This document shows positions 1 to 7,671 of a DNA stretch of 64,000 nucleotides, in pieces. The stretch spans positions 7,552 to 71,551 of the forward strand of contig JAAETV010000002.1 in assembly GCA_024227975.1 (NCBI GenBank), read 5' to 3'. Origin of the DNA: Actinomycetes bacterium (GTDB lineage: Bacteria > Actinomycetota > Acidimicrobiia > Acidimicrobiales > SZUA-35). Numbering within the stretch: position 1 is the stretch's first letter; the number at the start of each line of letters is the position of its first letter. The position numbers and the translations under genes are program-made. A model generated the notes under the pieces. It was not told the DNA's origin. It worked only from the letters and a program-made list of their open reading frames with translations, and did no database searches.

Positions 1-572
1 AAGATGGCAGGGTCCGAGGCCAAGGCCCGAGCCAGGCCGACTCGTTGCTGCATACCGCCCGAGAGCTCGTGGGTTGCATAGTGGGCGTACGGCTCCAGCC
101 CGACGAGGGCCAGCGATTTCAGCGCTGCGGCGTCACGCTGGTCCTTGGGCACCTTCTGGACCTTGAGCCCGTAGCCGACGTTGTCGATGACATTGCGGTG
201 AGGGAACAGGGCAAAGTGCTGGAACACCATGCCCAGCTTCTCCCGTCGGAAAGCCTGAAGGCGAGGACCGCTCAGGGTCTGGACGTCGGTCCCGTCGACC
301 CAGACCTCGCCGCTAGTGACCTCGTGGAGCTTGTTCACGGTACGGATGGCCGTCGACTTGCCTGAGCCGGACAGGCCCATCACGACGAAGATCTCGCCCC
401 GGTTGATCGAGAAGCTGACATCGTTGAGGCCAACGACATGGCCTGATCGGTTCAGGACCTCGTCCTTGCCGATTCCTGCTCTGACCAACTCAAACGCTCG
501 GCCACGGGGCTGTGGTCCGAAGATCTTGTAGACGTTGTCGAGCCTGATGATCTCTTCACCCTCGGCCGCCAT
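1..572 (-). CDS. proV: Glycine betaine/proline-type ABC transporter ATP-binding protein (C-terminus outside window)
   Basis: The reverse strand encodes an ABC ATPase from an ATG at 570-572, preceded by GGAG, and the frame stays open to the window edge, so about 190 N-terminal residues are present. Visible motifs are Walker A GLSGSGKST (residues 66-74), a Q-loop in VFQHFALFPH and the signature LSGGMQQRVGLARAL. The insertion between the first strand and Walker A, and FQHFALFPH, are typical of ProV/OpuAA ATPases that energise uptake of osmoprotectants. The permease and binding-protein genes would lie beyond the left edge. The ProV family is likely; the exact substrate is inference. Confidence 0.85.
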   Translation of the reverse strand, partial: MAAEGEEIIRLDNVYKIFGPQPRGRAFELVRAGIGKDEVLNRSGHVVGLNDVSFSINRGEIFVVMGLSGSGKSTAIRTVNKLHEVTSGEVWVDGTDVQTLSGPRLQAFRREKLGMVFQHFALFPHRNVIDNVGYGLKVQKVPKDQRDAAALKSLALVGLEPYAHYATHELSGGMQQRVGLARALASDPAI

Positions 573-804
573 CTGGTCTCCTCACCCTGGCAGCGGACTG
601 GCGGTCGTTTCCGGCAATCGTTGTCTGCGCATCTTGTGGCTTCAGTCACAAGGCTAACAGGCCAGCAAGAACGCTGCCCGATGACGGGTGTCGGGCACCA
701 GAGTGGCCTATGTCTCTTGACTAGACACCCCGAACGCGGCTCTAGTCGGATGCATCGCCCAGGCCGCCGACAGCGTCGCGCCGAGGGTCAAAGAAGCTAC
801 GCGC
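573..804. other. Intergenic, no gene seen
   Basis: About 230 bp between the ABC ATPase start and the stop of the VPS62-like gene. It should carry the ABC gene promoter. I see no convincing hairpin, operator or small ORF. Confidence 0.4.
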
Positions 805-2541
805 TCATGATCCTCGGTCGGCGCTCGCCGGCGGTATGACATCAACAGGGTGGCGACGACGACGATATGCCGTCAGCTCCCCCAGATTGCCGATGAACAA
901 GAGGATGGCGGCCGCAGCCAATGAGGCCCCGAAGGCATAGACGCTGACCGTTATCACCCCGACGAAGCCGAAGAACAAAGCCAGAGCGACGAAGAAGGCA
1001 GCCAGCCGGATGGCGGCCGTGAACCGTCGCCTGACCAGCTGCTCCAGCACACTGAAGAGGGCGGCCAGCCCTAGCAGGGGTCCGAGCACTCGTATCTCGG
1101 ACAGCAGGAATGGGGCCGCCACCGACAACATGACGAGGGGGACGCTGACCGTAGCCCAGATGGCCAGAATCAGGCCGGTCTCCTTGGGCGGAGCCAGGGG
1201 AACAGCGGGATCGGTGAGATGGTCTCGGATTCCCCGACCGCCGATGTCGCCCCGAAGCAGGCGCCGGCGGAGGTCCTGCAACTCGGTCCGCTGGCGCAGG
1301 AGGTGAGTCAGCCGATCCGATTCGAATGAGTGTTCCTCACCCGAGGCCACTCGGGCCGAAAGGGCCGACAGCCGTGCCCGCTTGCGGATCTCGGCTTCGA
1401 GATGGGCCAGGCTCGCCTCGATATTGTCCAAGCTGATCTGAGGATCGACCAGCGAGGGAGGGGTGGTCCCATGCAGTCCGGCGAACCCAACAGGGTCGGC
1501 CCACGAGCGTCGGATCTCCCCGTCACGGCTGAACTTGGGGCCAGCGGGGCCACGCTCACCGTCGAGGGGATCACCGGTATCGAGGCCCCACAACCCGCTG
1601 AACCCGCCGAAACAGCTGCGTTGCTCGTCGAGGGGTTCGAGGTCCCATTGGCCGATCGTGATCCCGTCGCCGGTTGCGGAGTCGACGAAGGGGACACCCA
1701 GTGCAGGGCCAAGTCCCCGCTCCTCGTCGTCTTCACCAATACGCAAGGCCCAGCGCCCCCAGCGACGGATTCTTAACAGCCAGCGCAGGGCAGGGACATC
1801 GATCCGGCTCACATAGTCGCCGGGCCGGAAGAACAGGGCGTGGGAGCCGGCCCCGACGAACAGCACCGGCTGGTCGTTGACCTGCGTGCACTCGGTGTCG
1901 TCCCAATGACGCCGGAGGTTCGCTCCCACATGGTCGTGGCTGGATGCAACGATCCACACCGGTCGCTGATCGGCTGGATCACAGAAGATCCAGGCCTGCT
2001 CCCAGTCAGCCTCGTGGTCGTTGACGCCCCGGTAGCCGCTGCGCCAGTCGTTCATCACATAGAAGAAGGCATAGTGCAGAACGAGCCAGTCCCCTACTTC
2101 GAGCGCCCTCCCGTAGCAGCTGGGCTGGCGGTGGAAGCCGCTGCGATCGGCCTTGATGGCGGCAGCCACCGTGGTGAGACGGGGAGTCGTCGGTCTGACG
2201 ACAACACTGGCCAGAAACAGGGCGTCGAGAAAGCGGCCGAAATAGCCGACCCGGCCGAGCCGAGGGCCGAGGAGCTTGCCCGCCAACCGCTTGGCTTCTT
2301 CCTTGACCACCGAGCGACGGTCATTGTCAGTCACGAACCGGAGGTAGGCATCAGAGCCCAGGTGGTGGCTCAGGTGATCAACGGTCACAGTCCCTGGTCC
2401 GTGCAGTTCGGTACCGGAGACGATCAGGGAGCTGGCGGCGATGTAGGGCTCGATGGCGGTGGGGTAGAACAGCTCCCGGGCGTCAAAGCGAAGGATCGGG
2501 ACGTGGCGGTTCAGAAGCTCGATCTGGTCGATGGGGTCCAC
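805..2541 (-). CDS. VPS62-like (DUF946-type) membrane protein of unknown function
   Basis: 578 residues from a GTG at 2541, with AAGGGAGAA just upstream. Residues about 15-340 resemble the VPS62/DUF946 fold found in fungi, plants and scattered bacteria: an early RFDARELFYPT segment, a YVMNDWRSG..NDHEADWEQAWIF block, then ASSHDHVGA and VFVGAGSHALFF. Residues about 370-440 are charged and probably coiled coil. Residues about 455-565 contain roughly four hydrophobic helices, followed by a short basic tail. The protein is probably anchored in the membrane with a large soluble N-terminal domain. No enzymatic motif is seen. Family assignment is by pattern only. Confidence 0.6.
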   Translation of the reverse strand: MDPIDQIELLNRHVPILRFDARELFYPTAIEPYIAASSLIVSGTELHGPGTVTVDHLSHHLGSDAYLRFVTDNDRRSVVKEEAKRLAGKLLGPRLGRVGYFGRFLDALFLASVVVRPTTPRLTTVAAAIKADRSGFHRQPSCYGRALEVGDWLVLHYAFFYVMNDWRSGYRGVNDHEADWEQAWIFCDPADQRPVWIVASSHDHVGANLRRHWDDTECTQVNDQPVLFVGAGSHALFFRPGDYVSRIDVPALRWLLRIRRWGRWALRIGEDDEERGLGPALGVPFVDSATGDGITIGQWDLEPLDEQRSCFGGFSGLWGLDTGDPLDGERGPAGPKFSRDGEIRRSWADPVGFAGLHGTTPPSLVDPQISLDNIEASLAHLEAEIRKRARLSALSARVASGEEHSFESDRLTHLLRQRTELQDLRRRLLRGDIGGRGIRDHLTDPAVPLAPPKETGLILAIWATVSVPLVMLSVAAPFLLSEIRVLGPLLGLAALFSVLEQLVRRRFTAAIRLAAFFVALALFFGFVGVITVSVYAFGASLAAAAILLFIGNLGELTAYRRRRHPVDVIPPASADRGS

Positions 2542-2578
2542 GGGTTCTCCCTTCTGACGGTTCGTTCGGATCTGGCTT

Positions 2579-2622
2579 CAAAACGACGAGAGGCCGGGCG
2601 CCCATCATCGGCACCCGACCTC
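2579..2622 (-). terminator. Rho-independent terminator of the BON-LysM gene
   Basis: On the minus strand a 13-bp stem (arms 2610-2622 and 2590-2602, with two G-U wobbles) encloses a 7-nt loop and is followed by a short T-run (CGTTTTG). It lies 17 nt beyond the stop of the BON-LysM gene and before the VPS62-like gene. Confidence 0.75.
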
Positions 2623-2638
2623 ACCGTACTGTCGGGTG

Positions 2639-3205
2639 TCAGTCTCCCGGGATGCGCAGGACCTGACCGACATAAATCTTGTCCGGATCGCTCAACATCG
2701 GCCGGTTGGCCTCGAAGATGACCGGATACTCGGTGGCATCACCCAGATACTCCTTGGCAATGGCACTGAGAGTGTCTCCCTTGACCACGACATGCATGGT
2801 CGACTCAGCCTTGGCATCGGCCGGGACCTCGATCTCGTCGTGGACCTGGCCGACCTCCGCCGTGTTGCCAATAGCCAGGATCACGCGCTCCCGGGTCTCT
2901 TGGTCAGCGGCAGTACCGCTGACGGTTGCCACCCCATCATCGAAGCGGATGTCGAGACCGCTGATGTCGAGCCCAAGCTTGCGGATGTATCCCTCGAGTC
3001 CGCGAGCCTTCTTGGACTCCTCCAGCTTCTCGATGCGTTCAGCTCTGGCCGCCGCATCGCGCCGATCCTTGACCCGCTTGGCCACCTCAGCAGCACGCTC
3101 CTCAGATGCAGCCTTCGCCTCTGCCGCCTTCTCTTCCTGCTCTTCCTTGCTGTCACCGATGCCGATCTTGGCTCCGGCCTCCTTGACGAAATCAAATACG
3201 CCCAT
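2639..3205 (-). CDS. BON and LysM domain protein (Kbp/YgaU-like)
   Basis: 188 residues. An N-terminal charged alanine-rich helix (about 15-65) precedes a BON domain (about 66-130, with GVATVSGTAADQETRERVI) and a C-terminal LysM domain (about 138-186, VVKGDTLSAIAKEYLGDATEYPVIFEAN split by the usual loop). The order BON-LysM and the length match the Kbp/YgaU family; the E. coli member binds potassium in the cytoplasm. No signal peptide is visible, so a cytoplasmic location is likely here too. It is followed by its own terminator, so it is probably monocistronic. Confidence 0.85.
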   Translation of the reverse strand: MGVFDFVKEAGAKIGIGDSKEEQEEKAAEAKAASEERAAEVAKRVKDRRDAAARAERIEKLEESKKARGLEGYIRKLGLDISGLDIRFDDGVATVSGTAADQETRERVILAIGNTAEVGQVHDEIEVPADAKAESTMHVVVKGDTLSAIAKEYLGDATEYPVIFEANRPMLSDPDKIYVGQVLRIPGD

Positions 3206-3401
3206 TTGTCGCCTACCTTCTGTTGCGGACGTTGGAATCTAGCAGCAGCATGGATGGTTGGCCTCGCGACCAGGGGCGATGACCCACGAGCAACAATCAT
3301 GACCAAGTTCGAGGATGGGGCCACTCGCCGCCAGACCATCAAGCAGTCCCTGATCCTCAATACCAACGACCACGACCACCTCATGAATCGAGCGGACCTT
3401 C

Positions 3402-4952
3402 ATGACCGAAGCTGACCTCACCCCGGAGCTCATCACTTCACGGCGGTGGCGCGACGAAGACGTACAGACGGCCCGTCTCCCCATCGTCGACGTCCCCTTC
3501 GTCACCGTCGGCGGCGGTCTCGGCTCGTTCGCCATGACCGACGTGTTGCGCATCGCGGGAATCCCATCGTCGGCCATCCGGGTACTGACCACCATCGACC
3601 GGCCCGAGCAGACCTATCAGTTCCTGGCCGAAAACTCCCAGATCAGTTCGGAAGAGCGGATCCGCTCCGATTCATCATCAACCATGGGCAATATCTGGGG
3701 GTTCCCCAGCTACGGCCTCCGTGAGGCAGCAGCAGCCGAAGGCCTGAAGGCCAAGTTGAAGCCACTGGCCAATATCCTGGTGGAGCCGGTCGCTGCCGAC
3801 TTCTACACCCCCCTAGCAGGTCAGATCTATGAGTCGGTGGCCCGAGAGGTCAACCGCATTGGCTGGAACTCGATGACGGTCAAGGGTGTGGTCCGGATGG
3901 TGCGGGCTCGTCATGGTGGCGGCTACTTCTCGGTGCTCACCCCACCGAGGGGCACTCCGCCCCCTGAGGGATCGGGCCCGACCAAGCGGGTCGTCTACCG
4001 GTCGAGCCATGTCCATATCTCCGTCGGCTATCCGGGGGTCAAGTTCCTCCCCGATCTCCAGCAGTACCGCCAGGACAACAATGACTTCAGCCGGGTGGTC
4101 AATGCCTACGAGCCCCACGACTACGTCTACGAAGAACTCTTGCGCCGCCCCAGCACGGTCATGGTCCGCGGCTCCGGCATTGTCGCCTGCCGCATCCTGG
4201 CCAGGTTGCTTGCTGATCGGGAGCAGCACGGAGCCCAGACGACGATCCTCCACCTCTTCCGCAACTATGTCGACGGGCCCCAGGGCGACAGCGCCAAGTT
4301 CCGTCGGGCTGGAGGGAACGGGTTTGCCTACCAGGGCTTCGACTTCCCCAAGGCGGCCTGGGGTGGTCAGCTCAAAGGGCAGCTGGCAGAACTCGAAGGC
4401 CAGGAGCGGGCCGATCTGATCGACGTCATGGGGGGCACGAACACACCCTTCCGTCAGGAGTGGGAGGACCTGATGGACCGGGGCCGCCACGGTGGCTACT
4501 ACCAGCAGTGGATCGGGCAAGTCTCCTCGGTCGAGCCAGGTCCCAACCAGACGATCACCACCACCCTCGTCGACCCAGAGCAACGTTCGACCCAGCTAGG
4601 AGCAAACTTCATCATCGACGCCACCGGGCTCGAGTCAGACATCTCCGAGCATCGTCTGCTGGCCGACCTCCTCTCCCATGGGGGCGCAGCTCGCAACCCA
4701 CACGGCCGGCTCGACGTGGAGCCGACATTCGAGATCCGCGGTACCCGCAACGACCCGGGGCGGATGTACGCCTCAGGCTCGATCACCCTCGGCGGCTACT
4801 ACGCCAGCGTCGACTCATTCCTCGGTCTCCAGTACGCCGCCATCGCCATCGCCGATGATCTAGCGGCCGCCGGATTCGGAAAGCGGATCAGCATCGGACG
4901 CTCGATCAAGGAGTGGACCCGCTGGGCCAGAAATCGGCCGATCCCAGCCTAG
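3402..4952 (+). CDS. Putative NAD(P)/FAD-dependent oxidoreductase, first gene of a pseudokinase/FHA cassette
   Basis: 516 residues. A dinucleotide-binding start VTVGGGLGSFAMTDVLR (about 33-49) and a C-terminal FIIDATGLESD plus GRMYASGSITLGGYYASVDS stretch are arranged as in flavoprotein monooxygenases and lycopene-cyclase-like proteins. A second Rossmann-like segment is visible near VMVRGSGIVACRILARLL (about 252-269). The substrate cannot be read from the sequence. It starts a plus-strand run with a 4-TM protein, a pseudokinase and an FHA protein; the 93-nt gap to the next gene leaves room for a separate promoter. Oxidoreductase class moderately sure; role in the cassette is inference. Confidence 0.6.
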   Translation: MTEADLTPELITSRRWRDEDVQTARLPIVDVPFVTVGGGLGSFAMTDVLRIAGIPSSAIRVLTTIDRPEQTYQFLAENSQISSEERIRSDSSSTMGNIWGFPSYGLREAAAAEGLKAKLKPLANILVEPVAADFYTPLAGQIYESVAREVNRIGWNSMTVKGVVRMVRARHGGGYFSVLTPPRGTPPPEGSGPTKRVVYRSSHVHISVGYPGVKFLPDLQQYRQDNNDFSRVVNAYEPHDYVYEELLRRPSTVMVRGSGIVACRILARLLADREQHGAQTTILHLFRNYVDGPQGDSAKFRRAGGNGFAYQGFDFPKAAWGGQLKGQLAELEGQERADLIDVMGGTNTPFRQEWEDLMDRGRHGGYYQQWIGQVSSVEPGPNQTITTTLVDPEQRSTQLGANFIIDATGLESDISEHRLLADLLSHGGAARNPHGRLDVEPTFEIRGTRNDPGRMYASGSITLGGYYASVDSFLGLQYAAIAIADDLAAAGFGKRISIGRSIKEWTRWARNRPIPA

Positions 4953-5045
4953 GAGACCCATCAGGACAGCCTTGCGGCGGTCAAAGCTGTCCCCTGCGGC
5001 TAGTCTCGCCCCTGGTAGCACAAGGAAACGACGAGCGCGGATCGA

Positions 5046-5474
5046 ATGACCCTGACCCTGGTAGGACGAATCCAAACCAGAATCTTCCTGCTGGCGACCG
5101 TCGGCGTCATTTGGACTCTCATGGTCGTACCCATCCTTCCTAGATCCGGGACCAGCCTGGGGTCGGTCTACGGGACCACCCTGTTGACCCTCCTGGTGGC
5201 TGGTGTGGTCGGTGTCGCTTGGGAACTGCTCTACCACTTCATCCAGCAGTACCGGTGGGAGAAGGACTGGCCCATCTTGTTCGGCCTTCTGCTTGGAATA
5301 CCCGAGGGTGTTGTGGCCTACGGGATCTTGCGAGCCGTCCTCGATCCGGCTTCCGGTCCCCTCACCTTCATCCTCCACTTCTGCACCACCTGGGTCCTGG
5401 TCTGGATGGTGGCCGTTGGCCCTTTCCGGGTGGTGTTGTTGCGATGGAGATTCAACGGGGGGCGAATCGTTTGA
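5046..5474 (+). CDS. Four-helix integral membrane protein of unknown function
   Basis: 142 residues with four hydrophobic stretches (about 12-32, 42-64, 76-96 and 104-126). The N-terminus is short and the C-terminus ends in a few basic residues, suggesting cytoplasmic ends. No family is recognised. The pseudokinase ATG follows 31 nt after its stop, so the two are probably co-transcribed. It may anchor the soluble pseudokinase and FHA proteins at the membrane, which is inference from context only. Confidence 0.6.
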   Translation: MTLTLVGRIQTRIFLLATVGVIWTLMVVPILPRSGTSLGSVYGTTLLTLLVAGVVGVAWELLYHFIQQYRWEKDWPILFGLLLGIPEGVVAYGILRAVLDPASGPLTFILHFCTTWVLVWMVAVGPFRVVLLRWRFNGGRIV

Positions 5475-5505
5475 GTGGGCACCACCCTCCGAGAGGTTCC
5501 TACTG

Positions 5506-6327
5506 ATGGACGGTGTCGGCGACTACGAGTTCATCCATCTGCTCGGCGAAGGGAGCCATGGTTCGTTTTGGCTGGCCCGCTGCCCCCAGCGATTGAACCT
5601 CGGGCTCGACTATGTAGCGGTCAAAACCCTGTCGCACCATGGGGGCGACGCTGACTTCGAGATGTTGTCGGAGGAGCTGCTCCGCTACAGCGCCGTTGCC
5701 TCCCCCCGACTCGTCCAACTCTACGATGTAGGCCTACAAGGAGACCTGCTCTACTACTCTGGTGAGTACTTCCCCGATGGCTCCCTGGCCCAACCGGCCC
5801 GGCCCTTCACCCGAGCCTCGGTCCTGTTGGCCATCGCCGACGCAGCCTTCGCCGCCCACGCCCTCCACGACGCCGGGATCGCCCACCGCTCCATCCGGCC
5901 GGGCAACATCATGATCGACGGGACCATGGCCAAGCTGGGCGACATCGCGTTGTCAGCAGTGCTCAAACCGGGCCAGACCGTGACCGGCCTCGATCAGGTC
6001 GGGGCCATCGAATACCTGGCACCCGAGCTCATCCAGGGTGAGGCCGCCTCCCGAGCCAGCGACATCTGGGCCCTCGGAGCAACCATGCACCGGGTGCTGA
6101 CGGGCCGGCCCATCTACCCCTACGTACCGGACGGGTCATCACTCGAAGCCCTCCGCTACATCCTGAGCCAGCAACCGACGCTCAACGAGCTCCTCCGGGA
6201 GGAGGAACATCTGGTCGTGGGCAAGACCCTGTCGGCCGACCCTGCTGATCGGCCGCTCACGGCCATGGATTTCGCCGAGATGGTGTCGGATGTGGCCCAT
6301 CGTTACGCAGCAGCAGAGCCATCATGA
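5506..6327 (+). CDS. Serine/threonine protein kinase-like protein, predicted pseudokinase
   Basis: 273 residues from the ATG at 5506, with GAGAGG ten bases upstream; longer in-frame versions read back through the preceding membrane gene and are rejected. The kinase fold is recognisable: glycine loop GEGSHGSFWLA (about 12-22), VAVK lysine, YLAPELI activation-segment end and SDIWALGAT. However the catalytic loop reads HRSIRPGN instead of HRDxxxxN, losing the catalytic Asp, and DFG is replaced by DIA. The metal-binding Asp, ATP-lysine and Asn are kept, so nucleotide binding is plausible but phosphotransfer is doubtful. There is no transmembrane or PASTA segment. The stop overlaps the ATG of the FHA gene (ATGA), indicating coupled translation. 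Confidence 0.8.
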   Translation: MDGVGDYEFIHLLGEGSHGSFWLARCPQRLNLGLDYVAVKTLSHHGGDADFEMLSEELLRYSAVASPRLVQLYDVGLQGDLLYYSGEYFPDGSLAQPARPFTRASVLLAIADAAFAAHALHDAGIAHRSIRPGNIMIDGTMAKLGDIALSAVLKPGQTVTGLDQVGAIEYLAPELIQGEAASRASDIWALGATMHRVLTGRPIYPYVPDGSSLEALRYILSQQPTLNELLREEEHLVVGKTLSADPADRPLTAMDFAEMVSDVAHRYAAAEPS

Positions 6328-7502
6328 CCAACTTCGACGCCACCCCGGGTGGCATCCACCGCGGTCTTGGGATCGTGGCCCGCTGGCCTGGCATGGTCAT
6401 CGTGATACCCAGTGACCCAGCCCAAGACAAGACGGCGGAAGAGATCCTGGGGTCCCTCGGGCCGGAACCGACATCAGCCGAAGTGTCCCGCGTCATCCAG
6501 AACGCCATCGACACCGGTCAACTCCGCACGGCCGGCTATCTGATCATGGCCCCCGGCGGGCCGCTGGCCATGCTCAGCGGCCCTGTCGAAGTCCTGGCCG
6601 ACGGAAACGCGGTATTGTCGGGAGCGGCGGGTCCAGTCGAACAGCGAATCCCAGCGACCGAGCGGATCACCCTGCGAGCAGCCAACCTCGCCAAGGCAAC
6701 CGAACCGGCGGCCCCCTTCGACCTGCGAAGAGGGATAGCTCCCGGAGCCGGCATCACCTTGGGCTATGTCGAAGCGGCAACGAACACCCGGCCGGCCACC
6801 CCCCCTCGCCCTGACCATGTCCGTCCGGAGGCCAGTTCCGCTCCAGTGGCCCAGCCCGAGGTCGCCGTCCCCTTCCGCTCCCAGCCCTTGTTCGACCAAG
6901 ACATCATGGTCCCGGTCCGTGATCCCCTGCCCGTTGCCACCTACCAGCAGGTCGACGAGGCGCCGCACGGTGCCCCGTCTCTGGAGGGCTACGCCGACGA
7001 ACCTCGAGCCGACCTCGGCTCGAACCTGGGGCTCGGCGAGGCCATGGTCCACGGCATCTTGTGCTCACGCAGCCACTTCAACAACCCCAGTGCCTCCTAC
7101 TGCATGGTCTGCGGGATCTCCATGGTCCATCTGACTCATGATCTGGTCCCGGGTCCCAGGCCGACCCTCGGCTACGTCGTGTTCGACGACGGGTCGACGT
7201 TCGGTCTCGACCGCAGCTACCTGGTCGGCCGCGAACCCGGAAACACGGGCGACACCAACACGGCCCCGCTGTCCATCCAGGACAACAACGAGACCCTTTC
7301 GCGCCGTCATGCCGAGATACGGCTCGTGGATTGGACAGTCACCCTGGTAGATCTGGGGTCGACCAATGGGTCGTTCATCTGGGATATCGCAAACGAGTGT
7401 TGGAACCAGCTAGCCGCGGAACGGCCAGTACAGCTGGTTCCCGGTGACACCATTGCCCTGGGCCGCCGTACCTTCGTGTTCGAGAGCGTCACCGGCCTCT
7501 GA
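6324..7502 (+). CDS. FHA domain protein with internal zinc-ribbon
   Basis: 392 residues, start overlapping the pseudokinase stop by 4 nt. Residues 1-130 form an alpha/beta region without a known match, about 130-230 are proline-rich linker, about 243-268 hold a zinc-ribbon-like CSRSHFNNP..YCMVCG motif, and about 285-388 form an FHA domain with the phosphothreonine-pocket residues visible in LVGREP, LSRRHAEI and DLGSTNGSFI. FHA domains bind phosphothreonine peptides, so this protein should be a phospho-dependent adaptor. The tight coupling suggests it works with the neighbouring pseudokinase; if that protein is inactive, another kinase must supply the phosphate. Confidence 0.85.
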   Translation: MTNFDATPGGIHRGLGIVARWPGMVIVIPSDPAQDKTAEEILGSLGPEPTSAEVSRVIQNAIDTGQLRTAGYLIMAPGGPLAMLSGPVEVLADGNAVLSGAAGPVEQRIPATERITLRAANLAKATEPAAPFDLRRGIAPGAGITLGYVEAATNTRPATPPRPDHVRPEASSAPVAQPEVAVPFRSQPLFDQDIMVPVRDPLPVATYQQVDEAPHGAPSLEGYADEPRADLGSNLGLGEAMVHGILCSRSHFNNPSASYCMVCGISMVHLTHDLVPGPRPTLGYVVFDDGSTFGLDRSYLVGREPGNTGDTNTAPLSIQDNNETLSRRHAEIRLVDWTVTLVDLGSTNGSFIWDIANECWNQLAAERPVQLVPGDTIALGRRTFVFESVTGL

Positions 7503-7671
7503 GCACCCCAGATCTCCTGGTTTCCGGACCCTCCGTAGGTCTTGCGACCCTCTCCCGGTTCGGCGTGGGTTCATCTACCCAAGCGGGTCTGCCTGAGCAG
7601 CCCATTGGCCACCCGTCACAATCGGGTTAGACCAAAGGGCCGTCGACGGTCCCAAGCCAGCGGAGAGAGCA

